This document shows, piece by piece, positions 45,201-56,358 of a DNA stretch of 64,000 bases. The stretch covers positions 14,954,590 through 15,018,589 of the forward strand of contig NC_034009.1 of NCBI RefSeq assembly GCF_000346465.2, read 5' to 3'. Source of the stretch: Prunus persica. Taxonomy: Eukaryota; Streptophyta; Magnoliopsida; Rosales; Rosaceae. Within the stretch, counting starts at the first letter, position 1. Each line of letters begins with the position of its first letter. A program made the position numbers and the translations under genes. Below the pieces are notes generated by a model that saw only the letters and a program-made list of their open reading frames with translations, made no database searches and was not told where the DNA came from.

Positions 45201-46382
45201 TGAACCCATGCCAGCCACATTCACAAGAGCACCAGTTGGCATCTGCACTTTTCCAGCCACATTTGTCCTTATATCAACAAGCAAATCCACATTTCCTATC
45301 ATATGATTGCTACAGCCACTGTCAATATACCAATCCCCATTCGGTTTTGACTCAGTGGTAGTACAGTTTGCATAAAACAGGTTTCTAGTCACCTCCTTTT
45401 GACTTGCACAGTTTGCCTTTTGCACAGCCTTCTCTGCAATGCACTCTCTAGCCAAGTGACCAAACCTGTCACAGTTGTAACACTTTGGCTTGCCTTTATA
45501 CCTGCATTCTCTAAAGTGATACTTGGAGCACACCTTGCATTGGGGTTTTACAGCTTCTTGACCTGTAGATGAGCTGTGAGTCTGTGCAGAATTATTCCAT
45601 TGAGGCTTGCCTTTCGATTCCCAAGGTTTGCCTTTTGGATTCCAATTTTTCTGAGCCTTGGATGGACCAGAATTAGTTGCATTTTTATCCTGACCTCTTG
45701 AACTCACTGTGAATGAGGCAAAAGCTTTCTCAGTTGCATATGCATTGTGCAACTCAAATCGCTGCTCTTGACTTTTCAGAATAGCAATTACCTCTTGCAA
45801 CTCCACAGTCTCTAGACTCTTAGTGTTTTCAATCACTAAACAAATGGGGTCATAAACCTTGCTAAAACTAATCAAAACCTTTTGCACAAGCCTCTCATTC
45901 GAGAGCACTTCACCATATGTTTTCATTTGATTAATCAGATCATTCAGTCTAGTAAGATAAGTAGACAATGACTCACTATCATGCATCCTAGTATATTCAA
46001 ATTCTCGTCTAAGATTTTGAAGTTTTACCGATCTAACATGATCTCCACCATGAAATTCTCCATGCAATAGCTCCCAAGCAGCTTTGGCAGAGTCTGCATT
46101 TGCTATTCGTGGAAAAATCTAATCTGAGACTGCATTTTGGATAATACCCAGAGCCTTTGCATCCTTCATGAGGATTGCAGCTGCTTTTTCATCATCTTCT
46201 TCCTCTGAAGTCTCCTCAGTTGCCTTCTTCTTCTTCTTCGAATCTGAAACTGGAATTCCCTTCTCTACCAGATTCCAAAGCCCATATGATTTGAATATGG
46301 TCACCATCTTAATCTTCCAAAACTCATAATTTTCACCAGAGAAAATTGGAGTTCTCACATCTGAGCTTCCAGATCCAGCCAT
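42230..46382 (-). pseudogene. Ty1/copia gag-pol polyprotein with a stop and several frameshifts
   Basis: It starts MAGSGSSDVRTPIFSGENYE at 46382, a DUF4219/UBN2-type Gag. A TAG lies near 46119, then Gag continues with CYNCDRFGHLARECIAEK (CCHC, near 45490-45440). Protease WYIDSGCSNHM near 45320 and a pre-integrase HLHFRGLKQLRDKDMVHGLP segment near 44900 follow. Integrase has FTL…/IIDDCTRMSW and YTPQQNGVVERKNRTV, reverse transcriptase QLDVKSAFLNGV and YVDDIVYTG near 43195, and RNase H ends with the KHIDRRYHFIKD…QLADIFTKPLA signature near 42420-42310. Frame changes occur near 44725, 44335, 43640 and 42750. All domains are present, but the single long frame needed for function is broken at least five times despite the young LTRs. 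Confidence 0.92.
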
Positions 46383-46502
46383 GGTTGATCTCTGATTCTT
46401 CCAAAAACGAGTTGCTTTCAGATTGAGAAGAAAACTCAAATTTCCCGATGATATCTTCTTATTTCATAGATTGAACGCCCAGCTCTTTAGACAATCCAAC
46501 CT

Positions 46503-46515
46503 GGCTCTGAGGCCA
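46503..46515 (-). other. Primer-binding site of copia element
   Basis: On the minus strand TGGCCTCAGAGCC abuts the 5' LTR, a variant of the initiator tRNA-Met site TGGTATCAGAGCC. Confidence 0.75.
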
Positions 46516-46840
46516 TGTTAGTGTTTTTCATATATGTGTATTCAGATTTTGCAGAAGGAAAATAAGTGGAAGAAGAAGCAGGAAGAATTTAGTAGAGAAT
46601 CTGTCTGCTATATGTGTAGCAGCAGAGTGTTCATTTTATCATATTTTCTCTTACAACCTCACACACATAGTGTGAGGAATATTTCTGTTATGCACAGTAG
46701 CTGGATCTCTTACATCACAAGATGATCTCAGCCGTTCACTTAGGTAACCAATGGAGAACTTACACTTGTCAAAAAACAAGGATAAAAAGAAAAACTGATT
46801 AAACTAACTCTTAAGTCAGCTTAACGCTTATAATTCAACA
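46516..46840 (-). repeat. 5' LTR of copia element
   Basis: 325 bp, bounded by TGTTAG and TCAACA, followed by ACTAC. Partner of 41921-42245. Confidence 0.93.
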
Positions 46841-46845
46841 ACTAC

Positions 46846-47302
46846 ATGGGGGTGATCAGATTTCTTACTGTTTGTTTATGAACATCAGATTTCTTACTTT
46901 AAGCCATGACTTTCATATCCAAGTTTAATGGCTATGGTTTAGAGTCTTCAATGAAATCTCAACAATGATAAGCCTCTGTGCACCTACTGGCTTCTACTAA
47001 CGAAACTTTTTTCAACAATATCTTTAAGACTTACATCTAATTGATCTCAAAAGATACATATCCCTGCTAACAATTCTGCCATTCTTTAAATTTAGCTTCA
47101 CTGCTTGGGGGTTTTGTTAAACTGCCAGCAGAATAATCCTTGCACTCACATTAGAGACAAGTATGGCCTCATTACCAATCTTGTTGAAGGTCTTGAATTG
47201 CCAAGATAACAAATAAAGAAAACTGAGAATAAAAGATGTTCCTTCCATGCATTTAGTACATTATAACTCAAATTCTCTATTTTATATATTCCTTTAACAC
47301 AG
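46846..47302. other. Non-coding sequence upstream of ARM-type pseudogene exon
   Basis: AT-rich with many stops in all frames and a T-rich stretch before an AG acceptor at 47301-47302; probably intron of the following pseudogene. No mobile-element signature was seen. Confidence 0.4.
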
Positions 47303-49060
47303 TAAAGATATTCGGGGAGAAATCCTGTTTGTTCTATACAAGGTATCTATTCTCCAACACGCATCAGAGGTTGGTGATGGAACTGATTTTTTATTTGCCT
47401 TTTGCCTCAAGCTATTGCACTTGTCTCTAGAGGCCCTCATGAAGACCCAAAGCGATGATGTCCGCTTGAATTGTGTAGGTCAGTTTTCCACTTCTTTAAT
47501 ACTTTCTTTTTTGTGCTTTATAAGTGTGGTCCACCTTCCTTTATTTAAAGCACAGCTCAGCAAGATATGACTAGCATTTTGGTCCACTTGTTATACCCCA
47601 TGTGTTTCTATTTATTTAATTTTTCAGAGTAGGTTTTCTTTTTGGGCAATAGGCATATATAGATATCAAGCCTGCAAACGAACTCCCTAATTACACCACA
47701 ATTGTTTCATGTTGATGGCAGACTATATTTTAACTGTTGAAGTTGAAGGTCCTTGCAATTTCTTTCATATCATGACAAGATACTTTGCATCTTGAAATTA
47801 TTTAGAATCAAACAATAAAAACGTTGCAGGTCCAAGTGCTTGAGTCCATTTTACATGCACATTTCCTCATTGGCATCAGTCCTGTCTTCTTTCAACTAAC
47901 AATTTCCATATTACTTGTCCAGCGTTCTTGACAGTGTTGGCTTAGACTCAGAGAGGACTTTTTGGGGCTGCATATGCAGTTGATTTAAACAGCATGAGTT
48001 CATCCGAAGGAGATAGCTTTGAGCAAGCAACTTAAGATGGAAAAAATGTGAATCCAATGAATATATTGTTTACGGAGGCCATCCAAGGCCCACTGCTTTC
48101 AACAGACAGCCAAGTCCAGATCAGCACACTGGATTTACTGTTTAATTACATGTCCTCCTGGGAAGGCACTTTAGGCAAAGAAACGCAAGTCCTAGCGGAA
48201 GAAAACATTGCAGATTATGTATTTGAAATACTGAGATTTTCAGGTTAGTAAAGTTTCAGTGCCAAATAGAACAATAATAGATGTCCTCTGCTTGATATTT
48301 TTAGTGCTGATAGAGTTTCATTTGAGTATTGGCAAACATCAAGAAACCAGAAACTGTGCTGTTTAAGTTATGAGTCAACAATTATCATTATTCAGAAGTA
48401 TTTATTGAATTTCTACAAATTTTTCAGTGTTCCTAGTGTAGATAGGTTAAGCTTTTTATTTTTGATTTTTATGGTCATTAGATGTGTTCTTGCAAAGCTT
48501 ATTTATGACTGTATATTATTAAGTAAAACCCTCAGAAACTCAAGGATCCAGTGGTCAAATCTTGTGTTCAGGTACTTGACATATTATCAAAAGCTGAGCA
48601 CGCTTTAAAACGGAGGTTTGTTGTTGGGTTTACAACTTTGGTTCCAGTACTAAATTATGTAGCTGACATTCCTTTCCATCCAGTTCAAAATCAGACATTA
48701 AAACTCATTCTGAACTGCATATCTGATTTCCCTGGAATGGTATCGTCCTCTCATATAACAGCACTAGTACCTGTTCTAGCAAAGATGCTTAAAAAGCATT
48801 TATAATATGTATATTTATATTGACCTGCTCAGTCCTTGTCGCTGTCATCAAAACTCCATCCGTTCATGGGAATTTGAATCTACAAATTTCAATTAAAGAA
48901 GCAATGCAACATGCCGTATTAGCTTGTCTAAGTATCTCGGAGAAGAATCCTTGTCAAATTTTGCACTCCTCGTTCCTACTTAAGGATGCTTCCTTTTTCA
49001 GTACTTCAAACATGAAAATGAGTCGTTATACTTCTATCAAGTTTGTTTTAGAATGAACAC
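47303..49060 (+). pseudogene. Broken ARM-repeat gene resembling meiotic PRD1, 3' or middle exons
   Basis: Exon-like pieces with splice signals. 47303-47478 encodes DIRGEILFVLYKVSILQ and then LSLEALMKTQSDDVRLNCV. 47923-48243 encodes TQRGLFGAAYAVDLNSMSSS and QISTLDLLFNYMSSWEG. About 48545-48804 encodes [20 protein letters not shown] and [20 protein letters not shown]. About 48829-49060 encodes SVLVAVIKTPSVHGNLNLQI. The helical ARM-like pattern and wording resemble plant PRD1 (putative recombination initiation defect 1), needed for meiotic double-strand breaks; this is from memory. Two in-frame stops in the second piece (near 47945 and 48020), a stop at about 48803 and a deletion before the last piece show it is dead. 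The 5' part is missing. The copia element landed just upstream, possibly in an intron. Confidence 0.6.
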
Positions 49061-49439
49061 TGGCTGATGGATTTTCCTAAAAAAGAGAGATAATGCAGTT
49101 ATTTTACACATTGCAGGCCTGCAGAAAACAGAAGTACACTGACAACAGTCAAGATGAAAGTGCAAAAGAGCATTAAAAAAAGGCGGTCGCCATCCTGGAC
49201 GACATGGGAGAAGTTTGTATCTCATTCACTTGATGTTATCCGTCTCTAGTAGACTTTTGGAAGATTAAATTTTGGGGATAAGAGATTGTTAGAAGAAATA
49301 GAAATTTTCTTCAAAAATTTAACAGTAACAGAGGGCTGCTAAGAAAATCCTATGAGTTTAATTTTCTTTATTGAATCTCAATTTCTCATTTCATTAATGG
49401 CGGTGCACAAAGTGAGACACCAGTAGTTATGTACAGGTG
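49061..49439. other. Spacer before gene unit B1
   Basis: No gene recognised. 49296-49348 (AAATTTAACAGTAAC…GAGGGCTGCTAAGAAAAT) matches 21323-21372, between the truncated LINE and the Tekay LTR. This shows the original left flank of a gene unit that is masked by the Tat element in copy A. Confidence 0.6.
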
Positions 49440-49761
49440 CTTCCCATTTTGATCATTAACTGCATTAAGAGCTTAGAACTGAAGAGACATTACAGAATCA
49501 AAATACCCTTTTGTTAAATGTAAATGCACTTAATATTTTGAGTTGATTTCATTTCTCTGGAAGAAACTTGGATTTTTGTTGTACCCAAATTGACTTTAAC
49601 TGTTTTGTTTCAAGTTACTTTCATTGTCAAAAACTTATGCGCAGAACATGATATATAACAATGATATAGCTGATCCAACACTTCATTAATAACCAGGCTT
49701 ATAAGGAATGAATGAATTATATATACTTTTCATAAAAATTCCTGAAATATTCAGTACAAAA

Positions 49762-50739
49762 TCAATGATCACTATACACAATTTCACCTAACAGTAACCG
49801 ACCAAAATCGATCGTTTTGGTCGCAGAAATTAACATGTGGAAGTCTCTCATGGTTTTGAAGTTATCTTCAATAACCACATGTTTCTCCATCTCTTCGAGG
49901 ACAAGGCGAGCATCTTCTCTATCCCTCTGCCGCTGCTTTTTGATGAACTCATTGGCTCTCATAATTTCTGCCTCTGCATCTCCAAGCCTCTCGTTCTTGG
50001 CTTCGGTGGTAATTGTTGTAGTGTAGAGAGCACTGTTATGTTCTGCCTTAAGGATTGTGTTGGCAAACCGAGTCTTCAACATTGCAACCCTAGCAGCCCT
50101 TCTCGGAGACAGATTGTGATTGATCTCTTGATTCGATGCAGAGGTGGCTTTGACAGGAGAGGCACGACAGAGATGATGGCGTAGAACTGTGACTGGTGTT
50201 TCACAGCAACTTTGGGATTGGGATGAAGAAACCTCACAAGAAGTTGATGGGGTACAGGGAAGGCCATGATCACCACCTTCAAGTTCCTTGTTCAAACCCA
50301 AAGCACCTTCAAATTTCCTCTTCACACCCAACCCATAATCAACTTTATTTTTCTTGGAAGCCAAGCCACCATCCACTTTCTTCTTCAAACCATCTTCAAG
50401 TTTCCTCTTCAAGCCCAATTTACCACCATAACCGCTAAGACCATGTACGTCAATATCGGCCATCTTAGTTAAGATCGTCTCCCTCTTTACCCTCTTGCTT
50501 TCTTGACCCACAAACCACGTTTCAATGTCGGAATCGAAGTCGGAAAGCGGTGGAATTGGGTTTTTCAGAGGGCCGCTGACAACTTTCCTTGAAGAAGAGA
50601 AAGTTGAGGAAGACGAGAACGGGTTAGTCTTAGCATGACCAATCATTACATTCACAGAAGTCTTCGTTTTCAATGGTTTGCACGGTTGATTTGAGAGAAT
50701 GCTCTCAACCCAGGCTTTGGTGGTACCAGAGAAACGCAT
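49762..50739 (-). CDS. Bromodomain-less GTE-tail protein, copy B1
   Basis: A 325-codon ORF, residue for residue identical to 7663-8640. What differs is upstream. In B1 a ~60-bp segment is missing between two AAACCC-type words near 50945, so the TATATAATAAA motif found about 210 bases before the ATG in copies A1, B2 and B3 is absent. The telo-box-like motif at about 50809-50824 is kept. If transcribed, B1 should use a different core promoter from its twin. Confidence 0.7.
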   Translation of the reverse strand: MRFSGTTKAWVESILSNQPCKPLKTKTSVNVMIGHAKTNPFSSSSTFSSSRKVVSGPLKNPIPPLSDFDSDIETWFVGQESKRVKRETILTKMADIDVHGLSGYGGKLGLKRKLEDGLKKKVDGGLASKKNKVDYGLGVKRKFEGALGLNKELEGGDHGLPCTPSTSCEVSSSQSQSCCETPVTVLRHHLCRASPVKATSASNQEINHNLSPRRAARVAMLKTRFANTILKAEHNSALYTTTITTEAKNERLGDAEAEIMRANEFIKKQRQRDREDARLVLEEMEKHVVIEDNFKTMRDFHMLISATKTIDFGRLLLGEIVYSDH

Positions 50740-50944
50740 GTTGAATTTGAATGAGATAGAAGAAAGTGAGCAAGTAAGGAATTAAGGGAGATAGACAGAG
50801 AAATATAGAACCCTAACCCTAAACGCCTATAAAGAGTGAATCGATGGAGAGAATGAATGCAAGCCAAGTGAAGTGAGTTGATGAGAAATGAAAACTCAAA
50901 TGAGTCTTTAAGACATAGGGAGAGTTAATCCTTAGTTGATTAGA

Positions 50945-52048
50945 AAACCCCAGCTGTCCTAAACTCATTACCACCGCCTCTCTCTTCTCCTCTTTTCAGT
51001 CTTTTTCAAATAATTTTTTTTTTCTTTCTTTTTTTGGGTCAAAGTCAAATATTCGTATAAAAAAGTTTCATTTGTTTCCCTTATCTAAATTTTTTTATAA
51101 AGATAATCTTACATATATATAATAAAAAAAACACTCAAAATACTATAGAATGCCCTTTGTTCATATAAAAATTAAAAAATAAAATTATTAATAAAATAAG
51201 GATAATATGGTAATTTTATTTTCATATTAAAAATAAAATAAGACAATGAATCCTATTTTTATGAAACAAAACTACCCATTTTATCTTTTTTATTTCTAAA
51301 ATAAAAAAGCAATAAGAAAGATTGTGTGCCAAGAGTCTAGATAAAATTGTGGACGAACATTTTTGAAAGATATTCATTTACTTGGTTGGGCACACACAAT
51401 AACATACATAAATATGTTTATTACATGCTTAATTCATAAACAGATTAATCAATTCATAATAATACCTACAAATAAGAATATTTAATATGATTGCCTTTCA
51501 AATTAGGGATTGGTTCATGAAGCGAATGAACATAATTTATGCCACAGTCCATCTTTCTACTATTTTCTATCTATTTTTTTCTTCTTTTTATTTATTTATT
51601 TATTTTTTCTGATTTTCTCTCATATTTTCTCTCATGGTCAATGGTCCATGGTGGAACGACCTCGTCAGCCCTGACTGCTTGGGGACTAGGGATGTCCTTG
51701 CCTAGAAATTAATGTAAAGGTCAAGTCTGCCCTTGGTCACATGAATTATGTTAATTAAGTATTCATTTAATTAGCTAATTAATGAGGCCTAAAATAAAGT
51801 TTATCTCCACAAATCAAGGAATAATGGAATCATTCAATTTCCATGATTTCATCTATCTCCTTCGATAAAGGGATAATTCCTTAAATAATTTGGCTACAAG
51901 ATAATTCCCCTATCTATAGGCAAGGATAATCATTCCCCTATCATCATTAGAAATGTTGGATAAGATGTTTCTATTCAATTAAGATGTTTCTAGGAGTTTC
52001 CATTTAATTTGGTGGGATTTGAAATATGTCATGAGCTATATACCGGTG
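50945..52048. repeat. AT-rich intergenic part of unit B1
   Basis: Non-coding; nearly identical to 8880-9999 apart from the single rather than double ~58-bp segment. Joins unit B2 at 52049. Confidence 0.7.
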
Positions 52049-52390
52049 CTTCCCATTTTGATCATTAACTGTATTAAGAGCTTAGAACTGAAGAGACATT
52101 ACAGAATCAAAATACCCTTTTGTTAAATGTAAATGCACTTGATATTTTGAGTTAATTTAATTTCTCTGGAAGAAACTTGGATTTTTGTTGTACTCTTGTC
52201 TAACCCAAATTGACTTTAATTCGTTTTGTTTCAAGTTACTTTCATTGTCAAAACTTATGCGCAGAACATGATATATAATGATGATATAGCTGATCCAACA
52301 CTTCATTAATAACCAGGCTTGTAAGGAATGAATGAATGAATGAATTATATATACTTTTCATAAAAAATTCCTGAAATATTCAGTACAAAA

Positions 52391-53368
52391 TCAATGATCA
52401 CTATACACAATTTCACCTAACAGTAAGCGACCAAAATCGATCGTTTTGGTCCCAGAAATTAACATGTTGAAGTCTCTCATGGTTTTGAAGTTATCATCAA
52501 TAACCACATGTTTCTCCATCTCTTCGAGGGCAAGGCGAGCAGCTTCTCTATCCCTCTGCCGCTGCTTTTTGATGAACTCATTGGCTCTCAAAATTTCTGC
52601 TTCTGCATCTCCAAGCCTCTCGTTCTTGGCTTCGGTGGTAATTGTTGTAGTGTAGAGAGCCCTGTTATGTTCTGCCTTAAGGATTGTGTTGGCAAACCGA
52701 GTCTTCAACATTGCAACCCTAGCAGCCCTTCTCGGAGACAGATTGTGATTGATCTCTTGATTCGATGCAGAGGTGGCTTTGACAGGAGAGGCACGACAGA
52801 GATGATGGCGTAGAACTGTGACTGGTGTTTCACAGCAACTTTGGGATTGGGATGAAGAAACCTCACAAGAAGTTGATGGGGTACAGGGAAGGCCATGATC
52901 ACCACCTTCAAGTTCCTTGTTCAAACCCAAAGCACCTTCAAATTTCCTCTTCACACCCAACCCATAATCAACTTTATTTTTCTTGGAAGCCAAGCCACCA
53001 TCCACATTCTTCTTCAAACCATCTTCAAGTTTCCTCTTCAAGCCCAATTTACCACCATAACCGCTAAGACCGTGTACGTCAATATCGGCCATCTTAGTTA
53101 AGATCGTTTCCCTCTTTACCCTCTTGCTTTCTTGACCCACAAACCACGTTTCAATGTCGGAATCGAAGTCGGAAAGCGGTGGAATTGGGTTTTTCAGAGG
53201 GCCGCTGACAACTTTCCTTGAAGAAGAGAAAGTTGAGGAAGACGAGAACGGGTTAGTCTTAGCATGACCAATCATTACATTCACAGAAGTCTTCGTTTTC
53301 AATGGTTTGCACGGTTGATTTGAGAGAATGCTCTCAACCCAGGCTTTGGTGGTACCAGAGAAACGCAT
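52391..53368 (-). CDS. Bromodomain-less GTE-tail protein, copy B2
   Basis: A 325-codon ORF identical in protein to 10342-11319. The upstream region is complete here: telo-box-like motif at about 53438-53453, TATATAATAAA near 53580, and then a C-rich stretch (ACCTAACCCAAGC, CACCGCC) lost in copy A1. This makes B2 the best reference for the ancestral promoter. Downstream on the plus strand is the junction with unit B1. Confidence 0.7.
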   Translation of the reverse strand: MRFSGTTKAWVESILSNQPCKPLKTKTSVNVMIGHAKTNPFSSSSTFSSSRKVVSGPLKNPIPPLSDFDSDIETWFVGQESKRVKRETILTKMADIDVHGLSGYGGKLGLKRKLEDGLKKNVDGGLASKKNKVDYGLGVKRKFEGALGLNKELEGGDHGLPCTPSTSCEVSSSQSQSCCETPVTVLRHHLCRASPVKATSASNQEINHNLSPRRAARVAMLKTRFANTILKAEHNRALYTTTITTEAKNERLGDAEAEILRANEFIKKQRQRDREAARLALEEMEKHVVIDDNFKTMRDFNMLISGTKTIDFGRLLLGEIVYSDH

Positions 53369-53699
53369 GTTGAATTTGAATGAGATAGAAGAAAGTGAGC
53401 AAGTAAGGAATTAAGGGAGATAGACAGAGAAATATAGAACCCTAACCCTAAACGCCTATAGAGAGTGAATTGATGAAGAGAGTAAATGCAAGCCAAGTGA
53501 AGTGAGTTGATGAGAAATGAAAAATGAGTCTGTAAGACATAGGGAGAGTTAATCCTTAGTTGATTAGGAAACCCAAATGTATATAATAAATTTTTGCGTA
53601 TAACCTAACCCAAGCAACTGAAAAAACTAAAACCCCAGCTGTCCTAAACTCATTACCACCGCCTCTCTCTTCTCCTCTTTTAAGTCTTTTTCAGAGAAT

Positions 53700-54774
53700 T
53701 TTTTTTTTCTTTCTTTTTTTGGGTCAAAGTCAAATACGTTTGACAAAGTTTTTCGTATAAAAAAATTTCATTTGTTTCCCTTATCTAAATTTTTTTATAA
53801 AGATAATCTTACATATATGTAATAAAGAAAAACACTCAAAATACCATAGAATGCCCTTTGTTCATATACAAATTAAAAAATAAAATTATTAATGAAATGA
53901 GGATAATATAGTAATTTTATTTTCATATTAAAAATAAAATAAAATAATGAATCCTATTTTTATGAAACAAAACTACCCATTTTATCTTTTTTATTTCTAA
54001 AATAAAAAAACAATAAGAAAGAGTGTGTGCCAAGAGTCTAGTAAAAATTGTGGACGAACATTTTTGAAAGATATTCATTCACTTGGTTGGGCACACACAA
54101 TAACAAACATAAATATGTTTATTACATGCTTAATTCATAAACAGATTAATCAATTCATAATAATACCTACAAATAAAAATATTTAATATGATTGCCTTTC
54201 AAATTAGGGACAAATCCTAAGAATTGGTTCATGAAGCGAATGAACATAATTTATGCCACAGTCCATCTTTCTACTATTTTCTATCTATTTTTGTCTTCTT
54301 TTTATTTTTTTATTTATTTTATTTATTTTCTCTCTTATTTTCTCTCATGGTCAATGGTCCATGGTGGAACGACCTCGTCAGCCTTGATTACTTGGGGACT
54401 AGGGATCGATGTCCTTGCCTAGAAATTAATGTAAAGGTCAAGTCTGCCCTTGGTCACATTAATTATGTTAATTAAGTATTCATTTAATTAGCTAATTAAT
54501 GAGGCCTAAAGTAAAGTTTATCTCCACAAATCAAGGAGTAACGGAATCATTCAATTTCCATGATTTCATCTATCTCCTTCGATAAAGGGATAATTCCTTG
54601 AATAATTTGGCTACAAGATAATTCCCCTATCTATAGGCAAGGATAATCATTCCCCTATCATCATCAGAAATGTTGGATAAGATGTTTCTATTAAATTAAG
54701 ATGTTTCTAGGAGTTTCCATTTAATTTGGTGGGATTTGAAATACGTCATGAGCTATATATGGAATTGTTTTTTT
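53700..54774. repeat. AT-rich intergenic part of unit B2
   Basis: Non-coding, like the corresponding parts of other units; ends at GTTTTTTT (54767-54774), the target duplication of the Mutator-like element. Confidence 0.7.
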
Positions 54775-55090
54775 ACAAAATTAGTTAAATACCCATTCCT
54801 AGACATAAAACTATAAAAATACCCTATACTATTTAATGTATATAAACACACCCAAAATAAACCCAAAAATCGACAGCTGTATATTTTTTAATTTAATTAT
54901 TAAGATGAAATACCTTTATTACCTTTTTAACATAAAATTGGAATTCTAATCAACACCAGATTAGAACTCATTACACGACCTCCAGTCTCTCATCTTTATC
55001 TTCAACCCCAATTTTCAGTTTTTGTTCTTCCACTTCAATCTCATCATTGTTCTTCCACCTCAGTTTTTGTTCAATCTCTTCATTCTAAGC

Positions 55091-55486
55091 TTCGTTGGAG
55101 GGCTCGCCTGGGCCACCAACAATGATGCACTGGAGAAGGCCTTTCTCCATTTGGTGAGATCATCGAATCGCAGGGTCGTTCGACCTTTACTACTTGATCT
55201 TCTGTTTCTCTATGTTACTTGATCTTTCTTTCCCAAAGATTGAAGATCGATAGATTCCTTTTCATTTTTTGTTTATTATTGTGTATTTGTTTGATTATAC
55301 TCTGACGTTTTCGTTTTGACGGACGACTCTGATTTGATTTGGTTTCTTTTTGTGTTTCTAGATCATCAACGACCGTGAGACTGGGAGGTCCAGGGGCTTC
55401 GGCTTCGTCACCTTCAGCAATGAGAACGCCATGAGAGATGCCCGAAGGCATGAACGACCAGAACTTCGACGGTCGTAACATACCGT
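55091..55486 (+). pseudogene. Captured glycine-rich RNA-binding protein fragment (copy B)
   Basis: Same two exons and intron as at 12080-12475, offset by 43,011 bases, with the same two-base deletion after AMRDA. The frameshift therefore predates the block duplication. Confidence 0.85.
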
Positions 55487-55625
55487 AAATGAGGCCTAGT
55501 CTTGTGGAAGCTAAAATGAAATGTTGTAATATGTATGTGTCTACATGTATTGTATTTTCAGCTGTGGATAAGGAATTTTTGGGATTTTAGATTTGCTGGC
55601 CAAGTTTCCTCTAAATTCTATAAAG

Positions 55626-55691
55626 ATGAAGCAGCCATTCTGTATGCAACCTTGGGATTCTTCTCCAAAGATTGTCAAGAAACTGTTCAAG
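55626..55691 (+). pseudogene. Captured DDT-like exon fragment (copy B)
   Basis: Matches 12615-12680 (KQPFCMQPWDSSPKIVKKLF, then GTATGT). The second fragment found in copy A is not present because the element is cut at 56346. Confidence 0.4.
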
Positions 55692-56358
55692 GTATGTGAA
55701 TTTCAAACTGTTGGAGGCCTGATTTTGTTAAGTTCTTTTACAAATATAGGACATCGTTCGTGAAAGATGTCATATGCTCTATCTATTATTGCATTTGCTT
55801 TTTCATATTTATGAGGTCTGTTTTCTTATTCATGATTATACGACCTCTAAAAGCTTGGAATAATTATTTTGTGCTAGCTAATACTGCCTAATGGTCTCTC
55901 ATTACTCTTACCATTCTTTTTCGTCTACGCTCTCATTGCATAGATTGAAGTCATAGGTTGTTCTTGCAGAGATGTTATGAGATTTGATTATCAACACATC
56001 TGTATTCTGCAAGTTAAGTGCTATCCAAATTCCAAAAGGACGACCTTGGCTTTGAAAAGTGGAAAAATTGTCTGTATACTATGGGTAATGGGTTAGTTAG
56101 GTTCTGGGTCACAGTAAAAAACAAGCCAGAAACTTCAAGCATAGAAGAGTTGATTGCAAACCGTGCATCAATTTGGCAAGTAGAGCTTTGCCATCTGTTA
56201 TGTGAATGGGAGGGGTTCATTTGTCCAATACATTCCCATATTCCAATTGGGTTGTAGCTTTGTCCAATCAATCTCATGGCTTCGTAGGTGGTTCCACCAT
56301 TTTAGTCCAACAAATGAAAAATTGAGACTTCAATGGGTAATCAAAACCCCAACTCTTG

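Larger units (their letters stand above)
41921..46840 (-). mobile_element. Ty1/copia LTR retrotransposon, nearly complete
   Basis: 4,920 bp with 325-bp LTRs (41921-42245, 46516-46840) and a perfect target duplication ACTAC (41916-41920, 46841-46845). Minus orientation: primer-binding site 46503-46515, gag-pol 46382-42230, and a purine tract (minus AAAGGGGAGTG) next to the 41921 LTR. Reading both LTRs shows four differences, about 1.2%, so the insertion is recent. The domain order PR-INT-RT-RH confirms copia. Confidence 0.96.
49440..56346. repeat. Duplicated block, copy B (partner 7341-13335)
   Basis: Units B1 (49440-52048), B2 (52049-54774) and the left part of the Pack-MULE-like element (54775-56346). 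It is uninterrupted here, so it supplies the ~1.3 kb missing at the N gap in copy A. Identity ends at 56346, where unit B3 begins within a few bases. Confidence 0.9.
54775..56346. mobile_element. Pack-MULE-like element, copy B, right half missing
   Basis: The left end with its inverted-repeat pattern (TTAGTTAAATACCCATT, then CTATAAAAATACCCT) is intact here. Sequence matches 11855-13335 and then stops at 56346, where a gene unit begins. The right end, the HARE-HTH-like piece and the minisatellite are missing. The downstream unit B3 has an uninterrupted version of the target site, so the join was made by recombination after insertion, or is an assembly join. Confidence 0.7.
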
